This document shows, piece after piece, positions 47,707-61,131 of a stretch of 64,000 nucleotides of DNA. The stretch is from Cucumis sativus (taxonomy: Eukaryota; Streptophyta; Magnoliopsida; Cucurbitales; Cucurbitaceae). The stretch covers positions 186,001-250,000 of the forward strand of contig NC_026658.2 in NCBI RefSeq assembly GCF_000004075.3, in the 5' to 3' direction. Numbering within the stretch: position 1 is the stretch's first letter; the number at the start of each line of letters is the position of its first letter. Below the pieces are notes generated by a model, which saw nothing but the letters and a program-made list of their open reading frames with translations, had not been told where the DNA came from and searched no databases. The translations under genes and the position numbers were made by a program.

Positions 47707-50700
47707 AACTTTGTAAATTTGCACTTGCATTTGTTTTTCTTTAAAAGAAAGTTGTGTATTCTCATGTTATTTAAACCCAATAAATCATGTTATTTAAACC
47801 CAATAAATCAAATGTAACGTAACCCTAAGCGTCTAAAATTTATATAAACTTTGATTGTTTCGAACTAAAAAATTCAAATGACCTAGAGAATAATGGATGA
47901 TGATAACACGATATCAAGACTTTGATATAGCTCAAACTTAAAAATTAAAGGATTTTTAATTTTACTCCAATAATTTATAGCTAGTGTAATATAGGTTGAA
48001 TGTGTGATAGATATAAATTAGTTATATATATAAAATTCATCTTTAAGTGAAAATCAAATATCTATCATGCCTCAAACAAGGCCAAAAGTCTATTAAAGAG
48101 TTATCCAGAGCATCACAAAAGAGAAAGATCAAAGCGTTGGGTCAATCGTTATAGGTTGATCAACTGTGAGTAAATGAATATACCAATAAAAAATAATTAA
48201 GCTACACTCAATTTGATATCGTATACCCTAAAACAACAATATCTACTTTGAAATCGTGAAAGTTACATGTAACCACATATGAGAGCATCATAAATAGCTT
48301 CATTTGATAAGTCAGAAGAAAAAAGAAAGAGGTTAGGTTAGAGATTAGAGTATGGTAAGAGAGGTTGGAAGCAAGATGATAGGAGGAGAGTGGGGTAGGG
48401 AGCATAAGCCCGAGGGCGAGAATGAAGTGAGGGTGAGATTTGTGGAGTAACTAATGAGTATGAAACCAATTACTTGGGGGGGGATAGATTAGGTCAAATA
48501 GATATTAAAAATGTAATATTAATTTAGAAATTGAAACAGTTTGAAATGAATTTGGTTGAATAGGGTTATGTGAAATGGGAATTGAATTTTTGAAAAAAGA
48601 ATAAGAATTAGAAATGTGCATGCCATCACGATTGTTGTAGAGATAAAATTCAACTTGCCTTATTGTTAATAGCTGGCAGTTGGCACCTTCTATTCTCTCA
48701 ATATATCCCCCCGACAATCGTGTATGAAAACGCGTTCATTCTTCTTTTCTCTTCTCTATATTATTTCTATTTACTTCCTTTTTTCTTTTCCTTCCCCATA
48801 CTAAATTATTATTCTATTATACACTTCTTTTTTTTAAATAAAACTCTTACAATATATTTTGGTTACAATTCCATTTTACATTTTCTTCTTTCAACTAATT
48901 TAAGTCTTAATACTTAAGGAAATCCATCAAATAATAACAATAATTTTCATTTTCATTTTTTTTAATTTTTAATTTTTAATTTTTTATATATGTATGTAAA
49001 AAAAAAAATGCTAATAAAACTGATTAATTTTAAAATTTATTCATGTAAATAAAATTAGACCTCTAAAATATAAAAAAATAAAATGGAATAAGATCTAAAG
49101 TTAGGGATATTCTAACTTTAAAATGTGTATATATATTTTTTAAATAATCGTGACAATATAAAGATTATTATTTTTTTTCGTGTGTGTGTGTTAAAGAAAT
49201 AATTTTGTACATTATTTTATTTCAGCAAATTATATGCATGTTGTTTATATTTTAATTGATAAATTATGAACTCACAAAACTGTGGGGAGAAAATCTTATT
49301 GGATAATTGGATTATAAAACTCTTCAACTATGGGATTATTAGTGGAATTATATATATGTAATGTTTGTGAATGGCCAATTAAAACATATATAGTTTATTG
49401 AAATAATAAAACAATTTCAAAATTATTATTTAATATTTTTCTCTATTATTGAACTAAAAAAATCCATCAACTCTTTCCATTTTCTTCGTCACATCCATTA
49501 TAATTATGTTCTTTTAGTACAAATGAAGGCGAAAGATTTTGAACCATAGACCTCTTCGTTCTTTTGTTATTGATATCATTTGAGTTCAACAAAATAAGAG
49601 TTAAAAGCACAAGACTTAACGTAATTATCCACAATAAAATAATTATTATAAGAGTATAGAGTTTCTTTTAGATTACGTGTTTAAATTATTTTTTAAACCT
49701 TAAATTTTGTGTTGGATGATGTTTTCTTACGTTCTTGACAAATAGTAAAAATCTATCGTTTCGTTACACATAAAGTTGTATAGTGTTTCAAATAGGTCTC
49801 GAATTTTGTGTAACATAGGTCTATATGAATTTTAATATATATATATATATATCAAATACTCGAAACATTTTTAAGAAAGTTGGGACCAACTAACACACAA
49901 ACGTAAAAGGTGTACAATTTCTTGTTCTAAATTCGTAATTTGACTTAATTGATTAGTAGACATTAACGTAAAAGATGGAAAGTGAAAATTTAGTAAAAAA
50001 TCAAATTTAATGTGTAAATTTTAAAATTATAGGGGTCAATTTTTTAAAAAATAAAACTAAAATCTAACATATAAAATTGTTACATTTTGGAACGTTGTAA
50101 GAATATTAAATTTAAACTAAACTCAAAACATAAAGGTCAAAATGTCGCACCCCACTCTAGCATTCTCTATGGCTTGAGGTAGAGGTAGAGGTGTGAAGCT
50201 AGCACATGTCGACTCTCTCACAACATTTACTGATCTCCTAGGCTTGACTAACTTGCTCAGCAAAACACTCTAAAAAGTTTAATAAATACTCAAACTTAAA
50301 ATAGTGGAAGACTTTCAAGTGATTTGAAAATAAACAAAACTATAGAAGATGTTTTTAAGAATTGATATAACACAACTTGACTCAACTGGACAACTAAAAA
50401 CATTATACAAGCCCCCATAGATAAAGACAAACTACATCTTACTAAATAAACTGGCTAACTAGCAATAGTATAGGTTCAGTTTTGAGATCTCGATCACTAC
50501 TGGAAAAGGAAAACATTTTGAAAAAAATGAGTTGAAAGTTAACTTTATTTTTCAGTTTTCCAAAACGAGCTTGCATTTATAATATGAATAAATTATTTAT
50601 AACAATCTTTCTTAATACTCTAATACTCAGTTTAGTTACCAACTCCCACTTACTAAGAACAGTAATACTCTAATTGATACCGATAACGATAAACTATATG

Positions 50701-51736
50701 AAACTAAACACATCGTAGTAGAATTTAATCAATATTATCAATTGTATTCATAAACTCGAAATTTGTGTACGTGCCCATTGTAAATCTCATGTGGCTGACA
50801 ACTAAATCCCTTTAGAAATCAGGTTTTGCTTGATTTATGGTAAATCTTAGAAATAACTTGCTTAATATTTCATGCTTGATAACGAAACTTGCTCTTCTTC
50901 AACACTTTGCCAAACCTCATTCTTTGTAAGATACTTTTGTTTAAATGTTTGCTTATTTTATCTAACTCTCATGCTTTCTTTCAAATTGTTTCTTAAACAT
51001 GCTTTTTTATATGCTTTTCAACTCAATGTAAAACAAAAGAATCACTCTCGATAGTAAAACATGTTTAATAATTTGATAGATTGTTTTCAATACTTCACTA
51101 AATCTGGTATTGAAGTGTTTTTGCTAAATCTCATGCTTAGAAACATAGTGTAAATAAACCATATTGATAAAAATCGATGCTCAATTAACTCAAAGATTAC
51201 TTTAAACACTTTTGCTAGAAATTCATGCTTTCAATAAGAACTTGAAATCATTATGTGAAGACTTGCTTTATAACTCATTGATCGAAAATTAGAGAAATTA
51301 ATCCCTAATTAATTATCTTGATTTTGAAAAATATCAGTGTTAATTTAAAATTCTCAAACATGTAAAAAATGACACTGCGATGTCATTGACAGTTGACACT
51401 ACCCACACTCATAGCTTGCTAATGGGTATGGTCATTGACACTCAAACTTTCTTTCACTCCAACGTCTTTGATCGCTTCATCTACCTCCCACCTACCATTG
51501 CCACACTTACTTTAGCGATCAACTCCAAACTCGAACAACCAGGTTGGATGCAAAACTATTTTGTTAGAGTTATTATTATGTATTACTATTATTGTAATAA
51601 AAAGAAACGTCCCATTTTGAAATTTAAATCTTCTGAGGCATGGGTGAAAATGATAATAAAAACCCTTTTGGGATCAATCCAGGCCTCTTGGCTCTCTTCC
51701 TCTCTCCCTCTTCTTTCCCACATCACAGCTCGCTCG

Positions 51737-51762
51737 CTCACTCACTCACTCACTCACTCACT
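51737..51762. repeat. (ACTC)n microsatellite in the BUB3 leader or promoter
   Basis: About six ACTC units preceded by GCTC units, some 160 bp before the BUB3 start codon. It may be transcribed as 5' UTR. Confidence 0.8.
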
Positions 51763-51922
51763 AACACACAAACACTTCAAATTCAAAAAATCAAATTTCA
51801 AAATATCAAATTTCGAAAACTTCTTCCCTCTTCCTCTCTCTCCCTCTCTTTCGCGAACCAACTATTCACTGTAAAAACCCTAATTCTTCATTTCATCTGG
51901 CACTTCCAAATCAATTCCCGCT

Positions 51923-54900
51923 ATGACCGCCGTCCCTCCTCCCGCTGCTGGCCGGGAGCTTTCAAATCCTCCCTCCGACGGCATTTCCAATCTCCGCTTC
52001 TCCAATCACAGTGATCACTTACTTGTTTCCTCTTGGGACAAGGTATATAACTTACTCTTTCCTTAACTCTCTCTCTGTTTCCTCTTCTTCTTCTTCTTCT
52101 CACCTTATCTTTACTTTTCTTCCTTCCTAGACTGTGCGCTTGTACGACGCTAGCGCCAACGTCCTCCGCGGTGAGTTCGTACACGGTGGTCCTGTTCTCG
52201 ATTGTTGTTTCCACGATGATTCTTCTGGATTTAGTGTTAGTGTTGACAACACTGTCAGGAGGTGGGTGTTTCTGTAATTTTGTTTTCTCTCTTCCCAAAT
52301 CTTGCGGATTTTAAAAAAAAAAAAATTTGAAACTAGCTTCGTTTTGTTTTTATTGCTTCAGGCTTGTTTTTAACCATAACAAGGAGGATATATTAGGGAG
52401 GCATGATGCACCTGTGCGGTGCGTGGAGTATTCTTACGCTGCAGGTATATCTTTGTTGAGGTTTTGCTTTTTAATTGAGTGTTCTCAATTTTTATTTTCT
52501 GAAGGAAGATAGGAGTTCTGTTTCATTAATCATTTGGGAAGTTTATTACATTACATTAGAGTTGTGTTTTTTTATTTAGTGGGGTTCCAAAATAGTAAGT
52601 GAGGATCAAATTAAAACTTGTCACGACCGAGAACAATGTTACGTTGGAGTGGCACCAGTTGAGTTGATGGATCATTTCTTATATGTAAGAACACAGAAGG
52701 TTTCAAAAATTAGTCATTTTTAATCGTCTTCTATGTTATTCAAATGGGAGTGAAGGGAAAGGTCAGCTAGTTGTATGAATGGAAAATCTAGTGATGTTTT
52801 GACTAAGTTGTTTTAATTCACCTTATACGGATGAATTTCAAGGAGGAATCCATAGACTCAGTGTCTTTTTATCTTGCCTTGTGAAACATGGTTACTTTTA
52901 AAATATTGTGCATACTACCTTCTCAATAAATGTGTGTTCAGTTGAAAATGAAAGTGGAAGGGATTTGTGATGATCATTTTTGTTTTTGGATGATAGAGTT
53001 ATGTACTCTTTAGAGTCTAGAATTTGAATTTAATTGCCTGGTTCAAAATATGAGTTGAATTATTGTTTCTATGGTTTTTTTTTCCTCTAAAAAAAGAAAT
53101 GATGAACTATTCTCTCACATTCGCTGGACTATGGTGCCAAACTTCTTTTCAAGAAAATATGCCCTACACTGCATTTTAGATATCAGCTATTTATTGTTGT
53201 TATCTTAATGCTGGAAATTTGACAACGTAGGTCAATGGTTTTCCAGGGCAATTAATTACTGGCGGTTGGGATAAAACACTGAAGTGTTGGGATCCTAGAG
53301 GGGCAAGTGGGCAGGAACATACTCTCGTTGGAACATATCCTCAGCCTGAACGTGTTTACTCACTCTCTCTTGTGGGTAACCGTTTAGTTGTTGCAACTGC
53401 TGGAAGGCATGTTAATGTATATGACTTGAGAAATATGTCTCAGCCCGAGCAAAGGAGGGAATCCTCGTTGAAGTATCAGACTCGATGTGTGCGTTGTTAT
53501 CCAAATGGAACTGGTAATTATCTAACCTTTGAAATGACATTGTTGATTAATGAACCATTTTTCTTCTTGTTAAACGGCCATGTAATTCTCTGTGTTGTTC
53601 ATATGTGTAGTTTTGGTTGAACCTCCTGTTACATTCTCTGTTCCCTTACCTAATGCTTACTGGAAAAAGTTTTCTAGTTGCATAGTTTGAATTTTGAGGG
53701 TAGCACCTTAAATCTTTTTTTAAGTCTGGAGATGTTTCATTCATAAGGCCTCATTCTACTATAATTTCTAGTAAATTAAAACCACACTGTACGTAATCAA
53801 TATCATGGCTTTGGTGCTGCAATAATGTATGAATTTATAATATCTCTTTTGTGAATGCAGGATATGCTCTTAGTTCAGTTGAAGGACGAGTTGCCATGGA
53901 ATTTTTTGATCCCTCAGAGGCTAGTCAAGCCAAAAAGTAGGTGTTAGTTAAATAATAACAAGAATAGTTTTAAATTGTATTTTTTATTCTTTTATATTTG
54001 ATGCATTCTCTGTAATATTAAATATTTTAAATTTCTTACATCTATACGCTTGAGCAGAATGAATATCCAGAGTTTGATATATTATTCTTTCCTTGTCCCA
54101 GCTCTGATTCACTATCAGCTATTTTTCCTTTATCATTAGTCTTTGAGCTGTAATTATTTGTCTGTGATTTTGTCTTTTTGTAGGTATGCATTCAAATGTC
54201 ACAGAAAATCAGAGGCTGGAAGGGACATAGTCTATCCAGTCAATGCCATTGCATTCCATCCTATGTGAGTTTATGGTTTATTTTGAGTAATTGATATAGC
54301 TTGAGTGAGCATGTATAGGCATTATATTGCGCTAAGAGTGTGCTGGTGCAGTGTAGCAGGTGTTGTGGTTTTGGTTTCCACTCCCTTGTTCAATGAAAGC
54401 GTCTCTTAGAAAAAGGGGCAAACAATGTCACATTTAGTTTCTGTTGCTACATATTTTGACTAGGAAATAATTTTACTATGTTAGTCTTGTGCTTCAAATT
54501 AATGGATTGTATGCTAAAGAAGTTTTAACACGAAGAACCTTTTACCTTGTTACCATATTTTGATCAATGATCTGTTTGGCATCTGTTATTTCCATGCTGC
54601 AGCTACGGTACTTTTGCTACTGGAGGCTGTGATGGGTACGTAAATGTATGGGATGGAAACAATAAGAAGAGGCTTTATCAGGCAAGATTTTTTGACCATG
54701 TGCTAGTACTTTTGCTTCTGTCGACAACCAGTACGTTTCTTAAAATTCTCCTTTTATTACTCCATCTCAGTATTCAAAATATCCAACAAGTGTTGCGGCA
54801 CTGTCATTTAGTAGAGATGGGCGGCTGTTAGCTGTAGCCTCAAGTTACACATTTGAAGAGGGAGATAAACCGTATGTTCTCTCTCTTTGACACTCCCATA

Positions 54901-55044
54901 CACTAATACATTTAACAACTTTCTCATCACTTTTTGCAACTTTTTTTATTTTGTAGCCATGAGCCCGATGCCATATATGTCCGCAGTGTAAATGAAATAG
55001 AAGTTAAGCCAAAGCCTAAAGTATACCCCAATCCTCCTACATGA
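51923..55044 (+). CDS. BUB3: Mitotic spindle checkpoint protein BUB3, nine exons
   Basis: Exons: 51923-52042, 52131-52261, 52362-52444, 53247-53513, 53861-53936, 54184-54264, 54603-54681, 54771-54871, 54957-55044. They total 1026 bp and encode 341 residues, close to the 340 I recall for Arabidopsis BUB3.1. BUB3 is a WD40 beta-propeller that brings checkpoint kinases and Mad3/BubR1-type proteins to kinetochores. Blades are visible as [52 protein letters not shown] and [13 protein letters not shown]. The stretch [11 protein letters not shown], with the upstream GRVAMEFFD, and the end [18 protein letters not shown] are typical of plant BUB3. Intron 7 begins GC instead of GT (CAG followed by GCAAGA), and both phase and homology require it. 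The other junctions are GT-AG. Confidence 0.96.
54682..54770 (+). other. GC-AG intron of BUB3 (intron 7)
   Basis: The donor is CAG followed by GCAAGA and the acceptor is CATCTCAG. Splicing here joins LYQ to YSKYPTS exactly as in plant BUB3. No GT at the exon end keeps the frame. A strong AG-GCAAG context is the usual form of minor GC-AG donors. Confidence 0.85.
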
Positions 55045-58000
55045 TTAACATCACAGAAACCTCCCCTGTGATCCATGCTTGTCGATTTTAGCCCTCTGTT
55101 GGTTTTCATGCTAGAGTTACTTCATGGTGGTTTAGAGCCAAGGTCCCAGGTGACTTGCAGATTGCGCAGTTAGCATCATACAAAAGAGTCCACGAGACCT
55201 GCTTCTTTATTTTTTTATTTTCTTTCTTTGAAAACTTCTGTTTTGTATTCCTGGCGAGATGAGAGAAACATAGCCTTGAATTTTGGGATGTACCCATCAG
55301 TAGTGTGCTTAATGTGTACAGATGCTGTGCTTCTATAAACTTTCCTCAATTGTTGTTAAGGATATGGATAAAACACTTATATTTATCACACTTTTGCCCT
55401 TCCAACAAGTTTTCTTGATTTAGCCTAGCATGTTTGTAAACTTCAGTTCACAGAGAACCTAAATGAAAAACAGATTTTCATGGTGTGTTGAATGAGTGGT
55501 TTGGTCATATTCCTTGAAAATAAATTAGATAATATTCAGACCTTTGGTCCTTAATCCATCATACTAATCTTCTTGGTTTAAGTTCTAGTTTGGTACATAA
55601 TTTATTTAGTTTGATACTAAAGTTTGTTTTATACCATTTAATGTAGACCTAACTTGGCTTGTTGGATTTTTGTGTAGACAAATGGTTGGAAGTTTAGAGA
55701 CTATAATTAGACATTGCTTTTGTTATTAGATAAAATATTGTATGCATCGAAGTCTAAGAAAAATTTGTTTAGTAAGTTTGATTCTAATTTAAATTTCATG
55801 ATGAAATTTTGGAACCAATGCTGTAACTTGCCTTGCTATTGATTCAAGGTTGAAATTCCATCCAACCACTAAATTTAAAGAGAATATTACAAAGTTTAAG
55901 CTACCCATGAATGATTCAGCTTTGTAGTGTTTGGTCTTGCTATCATTATTTGCTTTTTTTCTCTCCTATAGATAGAGAGAGAAAGTGGAGGGTGTGAATT
56001 GGGTGAAGATTTAAGTAAGAATGGGGCCAAGAAGCTTTTCAAGCATGCAAAGACATCATACATGGCAATAATTGGGCAACATCCAAAAGGTCAGCATAGA
56101 TTTTTTTTTTTTGCATGGTTTCTCATATCTTCTCATTTCTATGGTTTAAGCACTCTGACACATACAAAGTGACATATTTTGGTTTCCAATTAAATTTGCA
56201 CAGACAAAATGCTTCCCTTCCCAACCCCACCTTGTCATTACAAATTTCCCTTTCCCTACCTTAAAAAAGCAAACAATCAAACAATATAATCACTTTCCTT
56301 TTCTCCTTATCTTGTCCCAAATTTGCCGTATCCCAGTCCCCTACATATTTCAAACATCTGTTGCCAAGAAGTTCCCTCTCCTTTCCTTTGCATCTTGTGC
56401 ACTTTCACTTTCCCAGGAAACAAACAAATTCATGAAACAATCTGGATTCAATTTCTCAATGATAAAAGGTTTTTCAAGTATCACGGAATCCTTGAAAACT
56501 CCCCCACCCACTTTTCAAGCAAAATTGATCACTCACGTTTGTAGTAGTGCAACTAAAATACCCTGAGTTTAATTCATGGTGACCACCTATCTAAGATTTA
56601 ATATCATGCTCCAACATGTTTATTTGACACTCATGTTTTTTTAGTATCAAACAAGTTATTCTATAGTCGAAATACACGTTAGTTTGGTGGGACACTCACA
56701 AATATAATGCAAGTGAATTTATAAGTCGATTGATCATAGCTAGAAAAACTAAAAAAGAAATAAAATGACGGGTGCTTAGATCACCAATTATTTGGAATCT
56801 CAAAAACTTGAACTTCTGATTTAATCCGTGATGGGATTTATGAAGTGTTTATTTTCTCCTTGTATTGTACAATATATAATACTACTAAAAAATGGATTTA
56901 GAGTACAACCATTGATCGTATGATTTTAATAATATTGATTAGCTCATGTGATTGTTCTGGATCATGTAGTGAACATACCACACACTCAATGGCTGTCATG
57001 ATTCAACGAAGTTGTGGGTTTCAGAACTTTGTGTTAAATATGTAGGCAAATGCATTATTAGAAGTACACTATAAATGTCAATTTTGTTGCAGCCTTAGGA
57101 ATTAGTGGCCATGTGCTTTTTGTTATGAAATCGAAGTTGAGAAAAAATATATAATATATATGAAAAAATGTACTGAATTTGATAAAAATTAAAGAAGAAT
57201 ATTTTGGATTTGAAGCTCCCAATTGATCTGAGATTATTGTTAACTTGTCTCCCATGAATTTGCCTCATTTTCACTGATTTTGTAGTGCCAGACAATGCAG
57301 GAAGTAGTAGTAGATGTGATTCCCCTTGAAATAAGGGATTGATTAATTTCAGCCACTAGATGGAGTTAGATATCAATTATTATTCATGTAGGTACGTTGT
57401 AAAAACTGTATCCATAATCTTATTTCATTCCTCGATCAAACTTCAATCGCAAACGCAGTTGGATTGGTTTTGTTTACATTTACTTGTGCATTTTGCAAAC
57501 ATAGATTGTTTACTTTGCATTGTTTGTTATTATTATCTTCGAATGTGATAGTAATGTAGCAGATTCATACTTGAAAATTTTAAAACGTAGTTGGATTGTG
57601 TTAGTTTGTTTCGAATTTGACTATAGATCCCACATCTCAGTACCACTAGGCAAGTAACCATTAATAAGCATATAAAAGGAAATTCACTTAGCTTCTTAGT
57701 TAATAAAATAAGAGTGGTTGAAGCAATTAGTCATAAGGGCCATGTTGTAGTAGCTTGGAAGGAAGTGTCCTAAATGTCAAAGAATAAGAAGGAATGGTAA
57801 ATTTGTAGATGATGAATCGCTGTTCTCATCACATGGCATAGATTACACAAATCTTATTAATTGAAGTAATTAAGTGGGAAAACCAATAATAAAATATTGA
57901 CTCATTGCTAACCACCAAACCAACGGTTTAGAAAAAATATATATATTTATATATACAAAATATTAAAAATTCAAACTCCCTAAACAGAATTAAAAATAAT

Positions 58001-61000
58001 CCGCCTCGGGAAGATTTGAAAATCTTTAAACTTTTTAGTTAAAATACATGTTTTATGTCCGTTGAATTATATGTTTATGTTTGACGAACTGAGTGGGTTA
58101 AGAGATTCTCGTATTTTTTGTTTTTTCTTTTCTAGATGAAATCGACAATTTTTTCTTTATTTAGTTGGTTGGTTCTACTAACCATCGATGTAACTAGTGA
58201 GTCTACAAGTTCATCTCTTCTTCAAAATCGACACTGACCGATTGATACTCACTTCAATGTTCGTCACAAGTAGGTTATTTGATAGCGAGGTTATAACATT
58301 GAGATATTCTTAAAGAATATCCCAAAAGGTTTGATTAAAAAAAATAGCATATCCTTTTGTTTTGGTAACCCTAATTAAGGCGTTGACTCTCTTTAGTCTC
58401 TCTCTCAATCTCATGAAAGAGTTTAAAGCAACAGAAGTTGAAACAAAATCTCTCTCTTTTTGAGCTTAAAGAGAGAGAGAGAGAGTTTGAAGAGATGAAG
58501 GAATCTTTAGAGTTTAATATTTAGTTTATAAAGATAACAATGTTTGTACAGTCAGCCCCATGTGCTAATTAACCCTTTAAAATCTTTTGGGTTCCTCAAT
58601 GAATTAACCTAAATATGTTATGTTACTAACTCACCTCTTTCCTTTCAGTTTCCTTCTCTCTCTCTCTCTCTCTCTCTCTGTTTATATATATATTTGAATA
58701 AAGTACTCACTCTCTCTATCAGAATGATAAACAAATGTAAAAAGTTATTCACAAAGATTATGATGCTATAATTGAGACTCTTGTTTTCAGTTTTTTTAGA
58801 AGATATGATTTTAAAGAAATAGAATCAACAATCTCACAAGTGTAATAGTCACTTCCAAATCGAGTCAAACCCAGTAGCTGTCAATAAATAAACGTTGTTT
58901 CATCAAATCAACACCTACTTTATGCACCTCATTAAGTTGTGTGGCTATAGTTTCTCATGTGACAAATCTTTCATGTTTTTCAATAAATATTTTAATTCAT
59001 TTGGCAAGAAAATGCATTCAAGTATTACTCTATCTATAGTTAAATTGAATCCTTAATTCAAATTATGTATATTATACTCGACCATGATTTTTCTTATTCT
59101 ATTTATTGTTTTAAGATAGTATAAAGATTTGAATTTATCAACAAGGGAATGAATATATATCTATTAGAACCAAGATGTAGTCATGTAGAAAGAAAGAAGC
59201 ATCTACCCACTGCAATATTTACCCTGGTATGTATATTTGTAAACAATGTTAGATTAAACAACTCCTTCAGCAATGGGCATTAGATAATTAAAAATAGAAA
59301 TCTGTCATTTGGTATATGTTGATGTTGATGTTGAATAAGAATTACTATATTTGGTTAAATACAAGAAAGTAGTCATTTTCTTACTTATGTCTGCCATGTG
59401 TTCCAATATTGTCATAATACATAATGGCTTCAAATTTTCCTTTTTCTCTTCTTTTCTTGGGAAAGATAATAAATAAGAACAATTGAGAAAGTGAACAGAT
59501 CTTCACCCAAGAAAAATCCAAAATTTCAATAATTTTTCTAAACTCTTTTCATTATGGAGAGGTGAAAAGGAAAGAGAAATAAGAGAGTTTTGTTGCAAAA
59601 GGACAATGAGTTAAGCAACCCCAAGCAAAGGGGGGGGAAAATGAAGACTGTTGAAATGCCTCAGTATTAGTATTACCTCAAAAATTGAATAATGTGTTAC
59701 AAGTAATAGTACTAGCAGCAACATATATTTTATTACCACAACTTTGTTAATTTGTTTAAGCAACATGGGTGTCCTTTCCTTTGTTCTCTATTGGGTTCTG
59801 CCCTTCTCAACCATTCTCTTTTCTCAAAGCTTCAACAGTTTCTTACTTCAGTGGTAAAACCCCCCCAAAAAAATGATCATTTTAGGAGAGGGCTTGTTTG
59901 TTTTCTCGTTTGCTTCAAAATTATGTTATATTGTTTGCTTCTCTTGAAAGGTTTCATCTTTTTCAAAAGGTTTTGATTTTGTGGCTAAGAAAAAAGCACT
60001 ATTTACATTGGCATTTGTAAATCGCAAATTGCCATTTTAGTATCTTTGGTTTACTTTATATTGGGTTGTGTTGTGATTTACACGGGGAGTTGCTTATGGG
60101 GAGGTTGTCTTCTTGTTTCCCATTTTGATTAAGAACCAATTTTTTCATGTGGGTTTATTGAGTTACAGACTATTCGTAATTAAAAATTTGATCTTGATGA
60201 TTCTTGACCAAATATTTTAAGCTAGATTTTCCATATGATATGTATATATATTCTAGTAGATTCCTTGGATTTTCATAGCAATTTTTATACAGATTTGGTT
60301 GTTGGGTAGTTGATGTTTGATTCATCGATACTGTTAAATCACATCTCTTTTTATGATCTTGCTCATATTCTCTCATTACTTTTTAACAAAATAAAAAAGA
60401 GAAGATACTTGTTGTCTACCGTTTTGGTGGTTTAATTTAACTGATACCAAGATGCTGTTTTTCTGGGTTATAGTAGTAGTAGTACCTATTGAAAGAAACC
60501 CCATCGGAACAAAATATTATATTATTAGATGATTTTGAAGTAATAGTAGCAAAGCATAGAACAGCATTTGTTGGGTTTTGCAATTTGAAAGCTTTTAAAA
60601 AAGGGAAGGGATTTTAAAAAGAGGAGAAAAACAGAGGGACAGAGTTTAAATCAGAAATGAAAAAGAAGAAAGAGAGGAGGGTTTTGTGATTTGGAGAGTC
60701 AGATTTGCAAATTTTTTAGTGTTTTTTTGAAGTGTGTTGGCTATGTCTCCACAGCTGACTTGCTGACCCGGGCTCCGTGGGCTTTGCCGCCGACCAAGGA
60801 AACAGCCACTTTCTCTTAAACCCTCTTCCCATTTAAGACCAATCTCTTTTCTTTTCTCCCTTCTTTAAAAATTTCATTAACCCCTCTCCCCATTTCCTCT
60901 TCTTTCTCTCTTACTAAGCTTTTCCTTTGGTTTTTCTCTGAAGATTCCCCCACAACCTTCTTTCAAATCCTCTTTTCTCATTTCTCTATGGTTCTTCATT

Positions 61001-61131
61001 GGGGATTCTGCTGTTTGCTGAAGTTTTGAGCTCATCTTTTGGTGTTATTTGTTGTTTGAGTATTGAGGAAGAGCTTTTTTTTTGGGGAGGGGTGATTGAG
61101 TAAACTTGAAGGTTATTTCTTGGTTGTCAAG
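55045..61131. other. Intergenic between BUB3 and the NPH3 gene
   Basis: 6.1 kb, with the BUB3 3' UTR at the left and the promoter and 5' UTR of the NPH3 gene at the right. The sequence from about 60600 is purine- then pyrimidine-rich, with a GC-rich patch near 60755-60800. In between it is AT-rich, with (AG)n near 58460-58480 and (TC)n at 58655-58679. The short frames carry no domain. Confidence 0.5.
58655..58679. repeat. (TC)12 microsatellite
   Basis: About twelve TC units followed by a short TATATATA stretch. Confidence 0.9.

Larger units (their letters stand above)
44257..51922. other. Long gene-poor intergenic region
   Basis: 7.7 kb of AT-rich DNA between the divergent bHLH and BUB3 genes. 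It contains a (TA)13 run, a lone CACTA-like end at 50495-50507, and sequence near 46730-47060 that resembles retrotransposon or repeat debris. No ORF shows a domain and I saw no convincing tRNA or other RNA gene. Confidence 0.5.
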
